Of a DNA stretch of 64,000 nt, positions 27,361 to 38,310 are shown one piece after another (the first letter of the stretch is position 1; each line of letters starts with the position of its first letter). The notes under the pieces are model-generated. The model saw only the letters and a program-made list of their open reading frames with translations. It was not told the DNA's origin and searched no databases. The DNA is from Dyella acidiphila. GTDB lineage: Bacteria; Pseudomonadota; Gammaproteobacteria; Xanthomonadales; Rhodanobacteraceae. A program made the translations under genes and the position numbers. The stretch lies in assembly GCF_014863405.1 (NCBI RefSeq), contig NZ_JACZZA010000007.1, forward strand, positions 1 to 64,000, read 5' to 3'.

Positions 27361-28002
27361 TCAGTAGTCGCGGATATCCAGCGCGATAAAGCAGCGCGCG
27401 CTGTAGCCCTGCTCCGCGGCAGGCCACGACAACTGGCTCAGCAGGCGATCGCCGGCCGGCCATGGCTCGTTGTCCAACAATGCCTCCGCCATCACCGAAC
27501 CGTCATCGGCGCGACGGTGGAACAGACGGATCCAGTGCAATTGGCTACTCAGCGATTCGTTGCGCAGCGCATCGTGCAAGGCCGGCAGCAAGCCGTCGGG
27601 TGCCGCAAGGTCGTCACGGCTGAAACTCAGCGGGCCGACCAATACATCCCAGCTGCGTGCGCCGAGCTCCCAGCTGTGCACCTGGATGCGCCGATCGTCG
27701 GTGAGGTACCAGCATGCGGCCAGCAACACGTACATGGTGTTGCGCTCGAACGCGCGCAGTGCGTCGCGGATGCCATCGGTGCCACGTCCGTTGCCGGCAA
27801 AGCTTTCCTCGATCTGGCGCTCTTCGCTGATCACCACGTCGATATCCAGGCGGCCCGCGCCGGCGCCGTCCTCCTGCCAGTTGGCACGCACGGCCGGAAA
27901 ATCGCCATCGGTAACCAGCCAGTCTTCGTCTACTTCGAGCTCCACTTCGTGGCGGTCGAACAAACGAAGCAATTCGGTTTGCAGGGCATCGGCGTTGGCC
28001 AT
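27361..28002 (-). CDS. Conserved hypothetical protein, possibly DUF6348-like
   Basis: The protein has 213 residues, soluble, without signal or membrane segments, acidic overall. It has alternating strands and helices, including LDIDVVISEERQIEESFAG and YVLLAACWYL and a final beta segment RCFIALDIRDY. It reminds me of the DUF6348 group, with low certainty; no function is known. It stands alone between the GH2 gene and rarA, all on the minus strand. Confidence 0.6.
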   Translation of the reverse strand: MANADALQTELLRLFDRHEVELEVDEDWLVTDGDFPAVRANWQEDGAGAGRLDIDVVISEERQIEESFAGNGRGTDGIRDALRAFERNTMYVLLAACWYLTDDRRIQVHSWELGARSWDVLVGPLSFSRDDLAAPDGLLPALHDALRNESLSSQLHWIRLFHRRADDGSVMAEALLDNEPWPAGDRLLSQLSWPAAEQGYSARCFIALDIRDY

Positions 28003-28100
28003 GGTTTTCTCTGGCAGCTAGGTTGCTGTGGGTGATGGATGTTTCGAAAGGGCATGGCCGATCAAGCAGCTGGTCACAGTGCCCTGTGGCGAGAAGACGT

Positions 28101-29435
28101 CTATTTCTTGCGTGCCTGCGCGCGCGCTTCGCGCAGGGCCAGCAGCTTTTCGCGCAGCTTCAATTCCAGGCCGCGCTCCACCGGATGATAGAACTCGGTA
28201 CCGACCAGGGCATCGGGCAGGCATTGCTGGTCCAGCGCCACGCCGCCCTGCATATCGTGGTCGTATTGATAGCCCTTGCCATAGCCCAGCCCTTTCATCA
28301 GCTTGGTGGGCGCATTGCGCAGATGCATCGGCACCTCCAGCGTGCCGCTGTCGCTCACTACGCTGCGCACCTGGTTGTAGGCCATATAGGCGGCATTGCT
28401 CTTGGGTGCGATGGCCAGCCAGATCGCCAGCTGCGCCAGGCCCAGCTCGCCTTCGGGGCTGCCGAGGCGTTCGTAGGTATCCCAGGCATCCAGCGCCATG
28501 CGCCAGGCGCGCGGTTCGGCCAGGCCGACATCTTCCACCGCCATGCGGGTAAGGCGGCGCGCCAGATAAAGCGGGTCACAACCGCCGTCGAGCATGCGCG
28601 CCAGCCAGTACACCGCAGCATCGGGATCGGACGAGCGCACCGATTTGTGCAAGGCGGAGATCTGGTCGTAGAACTGTTCGCCGCTCTTGTCGAAGCGGCG
28701 AGTGCGATCGGCCAGCACCTGCTCCAGCGTGCTTTGCTCGATCACGCCGCCATCGGCGAGTTCGGCAGCGATTTCCAGCAAGGTGAGCGCGCGGCGTACA
28801 TCGCCGTCGGCGGCCTGGGCGATCAGCTGCAGGGCGGCATCGGTGACATCGAGCTGCAAGGCGCCAAGGCCGCGTTCGGCATCGCCCAGCGCACGCCGCA
28901 ATGCCGCGGCGATATCGTCGGGCGAGACCCCATCCAGCACGTGTACGCGACAGCGCGACAGCAATGCGGAATTGAGCTCGAACGACGGGTTCTCGGTAGT
29001 GGCGCCGATAAAGATGATCACGCCGCGTTCGATATGCGGCAGGAACGCATCCTGCTGCGCCTTGTTGAAGCGGTGCACCTCGTCGACGAACAACACCGTG
29101 CGCCGCCCCTGCGCAAAGTTGGCTTCGGCTTCGGCCAGCGCCTTGCGCACGTCGGGCAGGCCGGAAAGCACGGCGGAGATGGCGCGGAAATCGGCATCGG
29201 CATAGCGCGCCACCAGCAGGGCCAGGGTGGTCTTGCCGCAACCAGGCGGCCCCCACAGCACCATGGAGTGCACGCGCCCGCTTTCCAGCGCCCGCCGCAA
29301 TGCCTTGCCCGGCGCCAGCAGGCGCTGCTGGCCGACGATCTCGTCGAGGCTGCGCGGACGCATGCGCTCGGCCAGGGGCTTGAGTTCTTCGGAGTCCGAC
29401 GCGAACAGCTCGGAGGTGTGATGCGATCGATCCAT
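28101..29435 (-). CDS. rarA: Replication-associated recombination protein A (RarA/MgsA AAA+ ATPase)
   Basis: The protein has 444 residues, the family length. It is a AAA+ clamp-loader-like ATPase acting at stalled replication forks. It has Walker A GPPGCGKTT (62-70), Walker B LFVDEVHRF (115-123), sensor 1 GATTENPSF and the arginine-finger region LLSRC. The C-terminal tetramerisation domain contains DPLYLARRLTRMAVEDVGLA. The start is ATG 29435 (MDRSHHTSELF), since upstream codons do not fit the family. In E. coli rarA lies between lolA and serS; the same order survives here with inserted genes. Confidence 0.95.
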   Translation of the reverse strand: MDRSHHTSELFASDSEELKPLAERMRPRSLDEIVGQQRLLAPGKALRRALESGRVHSMVLWGPPGCGKTTLALLVARYADADFRAISAVLSGLPDVRKALAEAEANFAQGRRTVLFVDEVHRFNKAQQDAFLPHIERGVIIFIGATTENPSFELNSALLSRCRVHVLDGVSPDDIAAALRRALGDAERGLGALQLDVTDAALQLIAQAADGDVRRALTLLEIAAELADGGVIEQSTLEQVLADRTRRFDKSGEQFYDQISALHKSVRSSDPDAAVYWLARMLDGGCDPLYLARRLTRMAVEDVGLAEPRAWRMALDAWDTYERLGSPEGELGLAQLAIWLAIAPKSNAAYMAYNQVRSVVSDSGTLEVPMHLRNAPTKLMKGLGYGKGYQYDHDMQGGVALDQQCLPDALVGTEFYHPVERGLELKLREKLLALREARAQARKK

Positions 29436-29765
29436 CGCCGGATGATAGGGCATCCGGCCCGGAAGAGCCCGGCGCGTCAGCTTCGCGACAGCCGGCCCTT
29501 GCAATGCGAAATTAATCGCATTTATTATTTCTCTAAATCGACATTACGCTTACCTTGCATTTCTTAGGGCAAGCTTATATTGCTCAATTAATAATCAATA
29601 CGAAGCCCTTTTCATTACAGCTTTCTGGCAAATCTTAGATTAAGCTTAGCGTATTAACTTTCGCATTATAAAATGCGTCGATTTAATCCATTTGTTATGG
29701 AACCGTCATAAAGCGTCTTTACGGTGTCGGCCTTTCTAACACCCCGCCGATACCGGAAAAAAACA
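29436..29765. other. AT-rich intergenic promoter region between rarA and the TonB receptor
   Basis: 330 bases, far richer in A+T than the flanks (29510-29700). They contain the divergent promoters of rarA and the receptor gene. Near the receptor, GTC triplets recur at 29705, 29715 and 29726 within CCGTCATAAAG and neighbouring bases. This resembles the repeated half-sites of a PhoB box (CTGTCAT) but is imperfect. No gene is seen. Confidence 0.5.
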
Positions 29766-32033
29766 ATGACGCCATCGACCCATGCCCTGTACCGCCGCTC
29801 GCCGGTCTATCTTGCTCTTTGCCTTGCGCTGGCGATTTCCGCTCCGATTTCGGCACAGGACGCCGTGGCCTCCGCCAATACCACGGGTGGCGCATCCGAT
29901 AATACGACCGGCACTAATTCGACCAAGAATGCCAAAACCCTGGCCGGCATGCAGGTAACGGCCAATACGGCGGTCAGTGCAATTGCCCCCACGCAGGGTT
30001 CCACCATTGCCACGGAACCGCAGTCGACCATCGGCGGCAAATACATCCAGGAAAACATCGCACCGACCGGCGACTACACCGATGCGGTGGCGATTTCGCC
30101 CAGCGTGTACACCGTGACGCCGAACGGCTCCGGCCTGATGGAAACGGCGGTGGTGTCCATCCGTGGCTTCCAGGACGGCCAGTACAACGTGACCTTCGAC
30201 GGCATTCCCTGGGGTGATTCCAACGACTTCACCCACCACTCCACGTCGTATTTCACCAATCAGGAAACCAGCAGCGTCACGGTCGATCGCGGCCCGGGCA
30301 CGGCCGGCACGCTGGGCGACGCCACCTTCGGCGGCACCATTTCGGTGGATTCGATCAACCCGCGGAGCCAGTTCGGCATCAGCCCGTACATCAGCTTCGG
30401 CAGCTGGGCGACCGCCGTTGAAGGCGCCCGCATCGATACCGGCAGCCTCAACAGCAGCGGCACCAGCGCGGTGATGAACGTGCAGAACAGCACGTCCGAC
30501 GGCTATCTCAGCTATGCCGGACAGCGCCGCCAGAGCGTGTTCGCCAAGGTGGTGCAGCCGCTGGGCGACAACACCACGCTGACCTTCGGCGGCCTGTGGA
30601 ACAAGATCAATCAGTACATTCCGTTCGGCGCCACCAAGGCGCAGATTGCCGAATACGGCCCGAACTACGCGCTGAACAACGATCCGGCCAGCCAGACGTA
30701 TTACCGCTACAACCAGGACCAGATCAGCACCTACATGGGCTATATCGGCCTGCATTCGGAATTCGACGGCTGGACCATCGACAACAAGGGCTACACCTAC
30801 GCCTACAACCACTACGGCTACAACGGCCTGGATCCGAACGGCGAAACGCCGAACGGCACCTTCTGCAACGGCAAGGGCGACGACTGCCTGTATCCGGACA
30901 ATGTGCCGGGCCAGCACATGCGCAACTGGTACCGCTCCTTCGGCGACATCCTGCGCGTCAGCAAGGAACTGGGCCCGGGCGAATTCCGCACCGGCCTGTG
31001 GTTCGACAACCAGGACAACCTGCGCTGGCAGTATGAGTTCGACGATACGCTGGACGTGCCGGCGATCAATACCACCGGCCAGCCGACCAAGGGCAGCGAC
31101 AGCCCGGTCGACCGCTTCATGACCGACTCGCTGCGCACGCTGCAGCCGTTTATCGAATACCAGTGGAACATCACCGACAACACCTACCTGATCGGCGGCG
31201 TGAAGTACGAGAATTTCGAGCGCAATATCGATTCGCTCTACAACCAGAAAACCGGTCTGCCGCTGAACTATTCCAAGGACTGGAACGCCACCCTGCCCTC
31301 GGCCTCCTTCCACTACGCCTTCACTTCCAACTGGACCGCGTACGCGCAGTGGGCCAAGGGTTTCCTGGCGCCGAACCTCAACCTGTTCTACGTACAGGAC
31401 CCGAAGGTTACCGACTCGCTGGTACAGCCAGAAAAAACCACCAATATCCAGCTGGGCACCACCTGGAGCAGCGACCGCCTGACCTTGTCGGGTGACGTGT
31501 ACAAAATCGACTTCAACAACTTCGTGCAGACCGAAAGCATTGGCGGCACGCAGTACTTCTACAACGTCGGCGGCGTGCACTACAAAGGCGTGGAGCTGGA
31601 AGGCACTTACATGATCGGCGGCGGCTTCAGCGTCTACGCCAACGGCTCGCTCAACCGCGCGGTCCAGACCGCCGACAATATGTGGAATGCCAACACGCCG
31701 CACAAAACCGCGGCGCTGGGCTTCATCTACAACGACGGCCCGGTCTATGCTTCGCTGGTCGACAAGTTCGTCGGCAAGACCTACTACACGGCCAATGCCA
31801 CCGACGACACCCCGATCGGCGGCTATGCGATCACCAATTTCGCGGCCAGCTACAAGTTCGATCCGCACATCAGCGAGGTGAAGGATCTGAAGATCGGCGT
31901 GCAGCTCAACAACCTGTTCAACAACACGCATATCAACGCACTGGCCGGCACCACCGTGGCCGACAGCACGCCGCTGTTCTTCACCATCCCCGCCCGCAAC
32001 TTCAACTTCACCATTACGGCTGACCTGTTCTGA
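29766..32033 (+). CDS. TonB-dependent outer-membrane receptor
   Basis: The protein has 755 residues. After a signal peptide (ending ISAQ) comes a plug domain with VVSIRGFQDGQYNVTFDGIP and the conserved DRGPGTAGTLGDATFGGTI. A 22-strand-type barrel follows with many aromatic-rich strands, ending in the C-terminal phenylalanine motif FNFTITADLF for BAM insertion. ATG 29766 is preceded by GGA only. The ligand is unknown. It overlaps the next gene, an acid phosphatase (TGATG), so both are translated together. This suggests uptake of a phosphorylated compound or of the phosphatase product. Confidence 0.92.
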   Translation: MTPSTHALYRRSPVYLALCLALAISAPISAQDAVASANTTGGASDNTTGTNSTKNAKTLAGMQVTANTAVSAIAPTQGSTIATEPQSTIGGKYIQENIAPTGDYTDAVAISPSVYTVTPNGSGLMETAVVSIRGFQDGQYNVTFDGIPWGDSNDFTHHSTSYFTNQETSSVTVDRGPGTAGTLGDATFGGTISVDSINPRSQFGISPYISFGSWATAVEGARIDTGSLNSSGTSAVMNVQNSTSDGYLSYAGQRRQSVFAKVVQPLGDNTTLTFGGLWNKINQYIPFGATKAQIAEYGPNYALNNDPASQTYYRYNQDQISTYMGYIGLHSEFDGWTIDNKGYTYAYNHYGYNGLDPNGETPNGTFCNGKGDDCLYPDNVPGQHMRNWYRSFGDILRVSKELGPGEFRTGLWFDNQDNLRWQYEFDDTLDVPAINTTGQPTKGSDSPVDRFMTDSLRTLQPFIEYQWNITDNTYLIGGVKYENFERNIDSLYNQKTGLPLNYSKDWNATLPSASFHYAFTSNWTAYAQWAKGFLAPNLNLFYVQDPKVTDSLVQPEKTTNIQLGTTWSSDRLTLSGDVYKIDFNNFVQTESIGGTQYFYNVGGVHYKGVELEGTYMIGGGFSVYANGSLNRAVQTADNMWNANTPHKTAALGFIYNDGPVYASLVDKFVGKTYYTANATDDTPIGGYAITNFAASYKFDPHISEVKDLKIGVQLNNLFNNTHINALAGTTVADSTPLFFTIPARNFNFTITADLF

Positions 32034-32773
32034 TGAAAACTGCTTTAGCCACCAAGTCTGCGCTGCTGTTGTCGCTGTTGTTGCTCGGTCAGGTCGCGCT
32101 GGCCGACGATGACGATGCACCCGCCAAAATCGAACTGACCCGCCTGCTGCCGCCTCCCCCGGCAGCAGGTTCGGCGGTGGCTCAGCACGATCTTCAGGCG
32201 GTGCTGGCAACGCAGCAGCAACGCACGCAGGCGGACATGGATGCGGCCAAGGCGGACACCGAGCGATCGGTGTTCCGCTTTGCCGATGTGCTGGGGCCCG
32301 GCCTGCAGCCAAAAGGCCTGCCGAAGACCGCGGCCTTCTTCGATCGCCTCGCCGCGTTCGACAAGGCCGAGGTAAAGGATGCCAAGGAAGACTGGAAGCG
32401 CCCGCGTCCGGCGGTAGTTTCCAGCCAGGTGCATCCGCTGGCGAAGGAAAAGGCCAACGACTGGAGCTATCCGAGCGGCCATGCCACTTTCGGTTACTCC
32501 ACGGCAGTACTGCTGGCGAACATGTTGCCGGAGAAGCGTGCGGCGATTTTTGCGCGGGCGGATGTGTATGCCGAGCATCGCATCGTGATGGGTGCGCATT
32601 TTCCCAGCGATATCGAGGCGGGGCATCTGGCGGGGACGGTGATTGGTGCGGAGATTCTGCGCGATCCCAGCTGGAAGCAGGATTACGAGCTGGCGCGACT
32701 GGAGTTGCGGCATGCGCTGGGTTTGCCGGCCAATCCGCCAAGGGATGCGGATGGCGATGGGGACGATCATTGA
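32033..32773 (+). CDS. Class A acid phosphatase (PAP2 family), exported
   Basis: The protein has 246 residues with a signal peptide (1-24, ending VALA). The three PAP2 boxes are present: KEDWKRPRP (K-x6-RP), YPSGH (P-S-G-H) and HRIVMGAHFPSD (R-x5-H-x3-D; the usual S before R is H here). It should hydrolyse phosphomonoesters in the periplasm, like PhoN/PhoC enzymes. Its ATG overlaps the stop of the TonB receptor by one base. The tail DADGDGDDH is very acidic. Confidence 0.9.
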   Translation: MKTALATKSALLLSLLLLGQVALADDDDAPAKIELTRLLPPPPAAGSAVAQHDLQAVLATQQQRTQADMDAAKADTERSVFRFADVLGPGLQPKGLPKTAAFFDRLAAFDKAEVKDAKEDWKRPRPAVVSSQVHPLAKEKANDWSYPSGHATFGYSTAVLLANMLPEKRAAIFARADVYAEHRIVMGAHFPSDIEAGHLAGTVIGAEILRDPSWKQDYELARLELRHALGLPANPPRDADGDGDDH

Positions 32774-32777
32774 GGCA

Positions 32778-32808
32778 TAAAAAAAGACGCCCGCCGGGCG
32801 TCTTTTTT
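32778..32808 (+). terminator. Strong (bidirectional) terminator after the phosphatase gene
   Basis: AAAAAGACGCCCG pairs with CGGGCGTCTTTTT with almost no loop and ends in seven T residues, five bases after the stop codon. The A run on the left makes it symmetric. Confidence 0.9.
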
Positions 32809-32869
32809 TGGTTGGGTCAGGCCGGCGCTGTCCGAGATAAGCCGATGATGTTTGCTTGGATGAGGGTTC

Positions 32870-32900
32870 GTTGGGTTGCGCTGCGCTAACCCAAGCTACG
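32870..32900. repeat. Single hairpin of the GTTGGGTT...AACCC repeat family
   Basis: GTTGGGTTGCGC and GCGCTAACCCAAGC form an imperfect hairpin just downstream of the DUF1275 gene. It is a member of the same family as the repeats at 23183 and 49567. Confidence 0.7.
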
Positions 32901-32904
32901 CAGC

Positions 32905-33576
32905 TTAGTCGTGTACGCGTAATACGAAGTAGCGGTATGCCGCGTAGCCGAGTCCCACCACGCCGGTTACGGTCGCCGGTATCAGCAGCACGCGCTCCTG
33001 CAGATATGCAAAGCCGATCGTGCCGAGCACGGCCCCGAGAATGAAATGCCCCGCCACCAGCAGGCAGACATGGATGCGCAGCATGTCCACGTCGAGCCCA
33101 CGCAGGCGCTGGCCCAGGTAGATGCCAAGGTCGGTGAAAATGCCCGACAGATGCGTGGTGCGCAGGCTGGCGCCGCTATAGGTGCTGACCATGGCGTTCT
33201 GCAGGCCGCAGGCCGCGGAGGCCAGATACAGGCCCAGGTCCTGCGTGTCGCGGATCAGCGGCGTGGCGGCGAACAGCAGCAGCGATTCCAGCATCAGCAC
33301 CACGCCATAGCGCCGGCCGAGCTGCAGCGTGCTCTGCTTGACGATAAACCCGCTGAGCATGGCGCCGAGCAGGAACGACACGATGGTCAGGCCCCAGTGC
33401 GCCACGCCGGCCAGATCCCGCATGGCCAGCGCAATGCCGAACTCGGTGCTGGTGCCGGTGAGATGGGTGATCGGCTGGTGGCGAAAGCACAGATAGCCGA
33501 CTGTATTGATGCAACCGGCGACCAGCGCCAGCACGCCGCCGCCTACCCAGGCCCAACGCGGCAGCTGGCGAATCAC
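32905..33576 (-). CDS. DUF1275 (YoaK-like) membrane protein
   Basis: The protein has 223 residues and about six transmembrane helices. Family features are AGCINTVGYLCF near the start, THLTGTSTEFGIALA and AACGLQNAMVSTYSGASLRTTH with SGIFTDLGIYLG. The function of the family is not known. It starts 7 bases after the lolA stop, so it probably shares the ftsK-lolA message. Confidence 0.88.
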   Translation of the reverse strand: MIRQLPRWAWVGGGVLALVAGCINTVGYLCFRHQPITHLTGTSTEFGIALAMRDLAGVAHWGLTIVSFLLGAMLSGFIVKQSTLQLGRRYGVVLMLESLLLFAATPLIRDTQDLGLYLASAACGLQNAMVSTYSGASLRTTHLSGIFTDLGIYLGQRLRGLDVDMLRIHVCLLVAGHFILGAVLGTIGFAYLQERVLLIPATVTGVVGLGYAAYRYFVLRVHD

Positions 33577-33583
33577 GGCGGCG

Positions 33584-34249
33584 TCAGTTCTTCAGGGGTT
33601 GAGTGGTGAGCTCGGGCAGATCGCCGATCACGTCCGCGCCCTTGGGCGGGGTGAAGTTGAAATCCTGCGGCGGAATCGGCGGATTGCGCTGCCAGTTGCT
33701 GAAGCGGATATCGCTGAGCGAACCGAGCTGGTCCTTGAACTGCATGCGCGCCAGGCCGTTGGCGTCGAAGCCGAGATCGACGTAGTTGAATTGCGAATCC
33801 GGCGAGTTCGAGGTCAGGCGCAGCCAGTTCAGGCCTTCGCGCTCGCCCTGCTCGGTGACTTTGAAATCCTTGTCCAGCTGCTTGAGGTCGGTAAGCACGG
33901 TGAGCGGGCTATGCGCTTCCTCGGCGTCCTGCTTGCGCACGGTGACCTGTTCCAGATCCGGGTCGTAGATCCAGATGCGGCTGCCATCGGCCACCAGGGT
34001 CTGCTTGTTCGGCGCGAGCGTGTCCCAGCGGAACTGGCGCGGCGCTTCCACCACCAAGGTGCCGCTGCTGGTCTGCACTTTGCCGTTGGGATCAGTGAGG
34101 GTCTGATTGAAGTTGCCGGAGATGGCGTGCAGCCCTTGGGCGAAGGCATCCAGGCGCGCGCGTGCCGGGCCGGTGTCGGCGGCCTGCGCGATGCTGCCCA
34201 GGGATAACGCGAACAAGCCGGCGATGGCGGCGGAGCGGAGGCGGTTCAT
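33584..34249 (-). CDS. lolA: Outer-membrane lipoprotein carrier protein LolA
   Basis: The protein has 221 residues, with a signal peptide of 23 residues (ending SIAQA). The mature part shows the LolA pattern: LHAISGNFNQTL, GTLVVEAPRQFRWDTLAP and WIYDPDLEQVTVRKQ, with the long half-barrel strands. It carries lipoproteins from LolCDE across the periplasm to LolB. It lies between ftsK and rarA as in many gammaproteobacteria. Confidence 0.95.
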   Translation of the reverse strand: MNRLRSAAIAGLFALSLGSIAQAADTGPARARLDAFAQGLHAISGNFNQTLTDPNGKVQTSSGTLVVEAPRQFRWDTLAPNKQTLVADGSRIWIYDPDLEQVTVRKQDAEEAHSPLTVLTDLKQLDKDFKVTEQGEREGLNWLRLTSNSPDSQFNYVDLGFDANGLARMQFKDQLGSLSDIRFSNWQRNPPIPPQDFNFTPPKGADVIGDLPELTTQPLKN

Positions 34250-34310
34250 GGGATCCTGTTCCTGCGGGAGCTGGTGGCCAAAGTTTGCTGCTGGAATGCT
34301 TAACCGTTGG

Positions 34311-34425
34311 GCTTTTTGCTCCTCCCTCTGCTCGGCAGGGGGAGGTTGGGAGGGCGCTGTTGAGGCTTGCGGTGATGTGGGGCTTCACCCCAACCCTGCC
34401 CTCCCCTACGACACGTAGGGAAAGG
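34311..34425. repeat. G/C-tract inverted repeat resembling the 49404-49543 element
   Basis: It has the same word order as the element at 49404: TGCTCCTCCCTCTGC, GGGGGAGGTTGGGAGGG, then CACCCCAACCCTGCCCTCCCC and a final GGGAAAGG. It sits between lolA and ftsK. Relationship is judged by eye only. Confidence 0.45.
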
Positions 34426-34447
34426 TGTTGGATTGCACGCTACGGCT

Positions 34448-36814
34448 TCAATGCTTGGGCGGCGGCGGTGCCAGCACCTCGCGGTTGCCGTTGTGCTGGG
34501 GCGCGCTGACGACGCCATCCTGTTCCATCTGTTCGATCAGGCGCGCGGCGCGGTTGTAGCCGATGCGCAGATGGCGCTGCACGCCGGAGATCGAGGCGCG
34601 GCGGGTTTCGGTGACGATGCGCACGGCCTTGTCGTACAGCTGCGTGTCGGCGTCGCCGCCCTCTTCGCCGTCCTGCGGCAGGCCGGAGTCGTTGATGAAC
34701 TTGCCGTCGCTGGTGGCCTGCACTTCTTCCAGCACGCCTTCGATGTACTGCGGCGCGCCCTGCGCTCTCAGCCACGCGACCACGTTATGCACTTCGTGGT
34801 CGTCGACGAAGGCGCCGTGTACGCGGTCGGGCGTGGCGGTGCCGGGCGGCAGGTACAGCATGTCGCCGTGGCCGAGCAGGGTTTCGGCGCCGGACTGATC
34901 GAGAATGGTGCGCGAGTCGATCTTGCTCGACACCTGGAAGGCGATGCGGGTGGGGATATTGGCCTTGATCAGGCCGGTGATCACGTCCACCGACGGACGC
35001 TGCGTGGCCAGCACCAGATGCACGCCCGCGGCGCGCGCCTTCTGTGCCAGGCGGGCGATCAGTTCTTCCACCTTCTTGCCGACGATCATCATCATGTCGG
35101 CGAATTCGTCGATGATCACGACGATGTACGGCAAGGTCTCCAGCGGCTCGGCGGCCAGGTTGGGCATTTCCGGATTGGGGCGGAACAGCGGATCGAGCAG
35201 CGGCTGGCCGGCGTTCTCGGCGTCCTTCACCTTCTTGTTGAAGCCGGCCAGGTTGCGCACGCCCACCGCGGCCATCAGCTTGTAGCGGCGCTCCATCTCG
35301 GCCACGCACCAGCGCAATGCGTTGGCGGCTTCCTTCATGTCGGTGACCACCGGCGCCAGCAGATGCGGAATGCCTTCGTAGACCGAAAGCTCCAGCATCT
35401 TCGGGTCGATCATGATCATGCGCACGTCTTTGGCGCTGGCCTTGTACAACAGGCTCAGCACCATCGCGTTCACCGCCACCGATTTACCCGAACCGGTGGT
35501 ACCGGCCACCAGCAGGTGCGGCATCTTGGCCAGGTCGGCCACCGCGGGGCGGCCGGCGATGTCCTTGCCCAGGGCCAGCGCGAGCGGCGATTTCTGCTGG
35601 TCGTATTTGTCGGAGCGCAGGATCTCCGACAAATACACGATCTGTTTCTTGGCGTTGGGGATTTCCAGGCCGATCACGTTCTTGCCCGGAATCACGTCGA
35701 CCACGCGCACGCTGACCACCGACAGGCCGCGCGCGATGTCTTTATCCAGGCTCGATACCTGGCTACCGCGCACACCCGCGGCCGGCTCCAGTTCGAAGCG
35801 CGTGATCACCGGGCCGGGATACACGCCGACCACCTTGGCCTCGATGCGGAAATCCTTGAGCTTCAGCTCGACCTGGCGCGAGAGCACTTCCAGCGTTTCT
35901 TCCGAATAGCCCGGGCCCTGCTCCGGCGCTTCGTCCAGCAGCGACAGCGGCGGCAGCTCGCCCGGCTGGGCGGCGCCGACGAACAGCGGGATCTGCGTTT
36001 CCACGCGGGCGCGCTCGCTCTTCACCACCGGTGCGGCGGGCGCCTCGATGCGCACCGGTTCGCGCTTGGCCTGCTTGATCGCCTCGACCTTCTTCACCAC
36101 TTCGCGCTCGGCGCGCGCCTGGTGTGCCGCGAGCACTTCCGGCGCTTCGCGCAGCTTGCCGCCGAACCAGGAGAACAGCTTCAGCACGCTCTGCCCGGTC
36201 AGGTCCATCACCTTGAACCAGGACAGGCCTGTGGCCAGCGTCACCGCGATCAGGAACAGCGCCAGCAGCAGCAGCGGCGCGCCCTTGTCGCCGAACGCGC
36301 GCAGCAGACCGTGGCCGATCGCATGGCCGATCACGCCGCCGGCGCCTTCCGGACCCATGCTGCTGTCGGGGAAATTGATCCAGCACAGCCCCGGCAAGGT
36401 AATGAAAAAGAACACCGAGCCGATCAGCCGCAGCGACGGCTCCCACGGCTGCACGCTGCGCGCGCCATGGTTGCGCAGCACCTGCACGCCCAGGAACAGC
36501 AGCAATAAGGGGAAGAAATACGCCACGCCGCCGAACAGGTAGCGCAGCAGATCGGCGATGTACGCGCCCACCGTACCGCCCAGGTTGTGCACGTGGCCGC
36601 CGGTATCGGCGTGCGACCAGCTCGGGTCGGCGCCGTCGTAGCTGAGCAGGCACACCAGCAGATACAGCGCCAGCGGCAGCAGCAGCAGTGCGCCGGCCTC
36701 GCGCAGGCGGCGCTTGAGCTCTTCGCTCATGCCCGGCGGCTTTGCTTTTTCTTTACGTGCGTTCGCGCTACGCGCCACCGGGGTCTTTTTCCTTGCAGTT
36801 TCGGGATTTGGCAT
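34448..36814 (-). CDS. ftsK: DNA translocase FtsK
   Basis: The protein has 788 residues. An N-terminal region with about four to five transmembrane helices (~38-200) anchors it at the septum. A charged linker follows, then the RecA-like motor with Walker A GTTGSGKS, Walker [12 protein letters not shown], and [19 protein letters not shown]. The C-terminal gamma winged helix ([21 protein letters not shown]) reads KOPS sequences. It pumps chromosomes during division and activates XerCD at dif. ATG 36814 (MPNPETARK) is preferred over far upstream starts. It is divergent from trxB. Confidence 0.96.
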   Translation of the reverse strand: MPNPETARKKTPVARSANARKEKAKPPGMSEELKRRLREAGALLLLPLALYLLVCLLSYDGADPSWSHADTGGHVHNLGGTVGAYIADLLRYLFGGVAYFFPLLLLFLGVQVLRNHGARSVQPWEPSLRLIGSVFFFITLPGLCWINFPDSSMGPEGAGGVIGHAIGHGLLRAFGDKGAPLLLLALFLIAVTLATGLSWFKVMDLTGQSVLKLFSWFGGKLREAPEVLAAHQARAEREVVKKVEAIKQAKREPVRIEAPAAPVVKSERARVETQIPLFVGAAQPGELPPLSLLDEAPEQGPGYSEETLEVLSRQVELKLKDFRIEAKVVGVYPGPVITRFELEPAAGVRGSQVSSLDKDIARGLSVVSVRVVDVIPGKNVIGLEIPNAKKQIVYLSEILRSDKYDQQKSPLALALGKDIAGRPAVADLAKMPHLLVAGTTGSGKSVAVNAMVLSLLYKASAKDVRMIMIDPKMLELSVYEGIPHLLAPVVTDMKEAANALRWCVAEMERRYKLMAAVGVRNLAGFNKKVKDAENAGQPLLDPLFRPNPEMPNLAAEPLETLPYIVVIIDEFADMMMIVGKKVEELIARLAQKARAAGVHLVLATQRPSVDVITGLIKANIPTRIAFQVSSKIDSRTILDQSGAETLLGHGDMLYLPPGTATPDRVHGAFVDDHEVHNVVAWLRAQGAPQYIEGVLEEVQATSDGKFINDSGLPQDGEEGGDADTQLYDKAVRIVTETRRASISGVQRHLRIGYNRAARLIEQMEQDGVVSAPQHNGNREVLAPPPPKH

Positions 36815-36983
36815 GAGTTTGCGCGACGCAGTGTAACAAGGGGCGGTTGGATGAGGGCGGCAGGCCCGGGCGCAAGCGCGCTCGGGGCGAAGGAACTCCT
36901 GGGACGGCCCGTGCCGGGCTGGAATGGCCGCACATGCTGACGACCCGCAGATGAATGGCACCCCAGGCCGGCCAATACCTTGA

Positions 36984-38060
<1,077 letters not shown>

Positions 38061-38120
38061 TGCTGCCGAGGGGCTTAGGGGCTGACGGCTGACAGCCGCC
38101 GCCCATCCGCCCCAGCCCCC

Positions 38121-38210
38121 ACCGCCGTCATTCCCGCGAAAGCGGGAATCCATGTTGCTCTGATGCTCAAGGTCAAAATGGATTCCCGCTTTCGCGGGAA
38201 TGACGGCGGT
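38121..38210. repeat. Perfect inverted repeat with 33-base arms
   Basis: Arms at 38121-38153 and 38178-38210 are exact reverse complements, around a 24-base loop. Each arm contains CGTCATTCCCGCGAAAGCGGGAATCC, itself a small hairpin with the GAAA-type loop. It lies after trxB and may end its transcript. Its design (two copies of a mobile-looking palindrome, head to head) suggests a REP/BIME-like unit. Confidence 0.9.
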
Positions 38211-38310
38211 TAGGGAAACGTACGCATTGCGAGGTACACGCATCTCCACAGTACCTACGCTTTGAAGAACAACTACGCTTCTTTTCACACTCCCATGGTG
38301 TGATCCCCAC

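Noticed and set aside
29736-32741. Open frame of 1001 codons opposite the TonB receptor and phosphatase
   Set aside because: Antisense shadow of two well-supported genes; no recognisable domain.
32778-32900. Riboswitch or small RNA near the phosphatase terminator
   Set aside because: The structure is fully explained by a terminator and a repeat-family hairpin.
34433-36508. Open frame of 691 codons opposite ftsK
   Set aside because: Histidine- and arginine-rich shadow of ftsK; no start signal.
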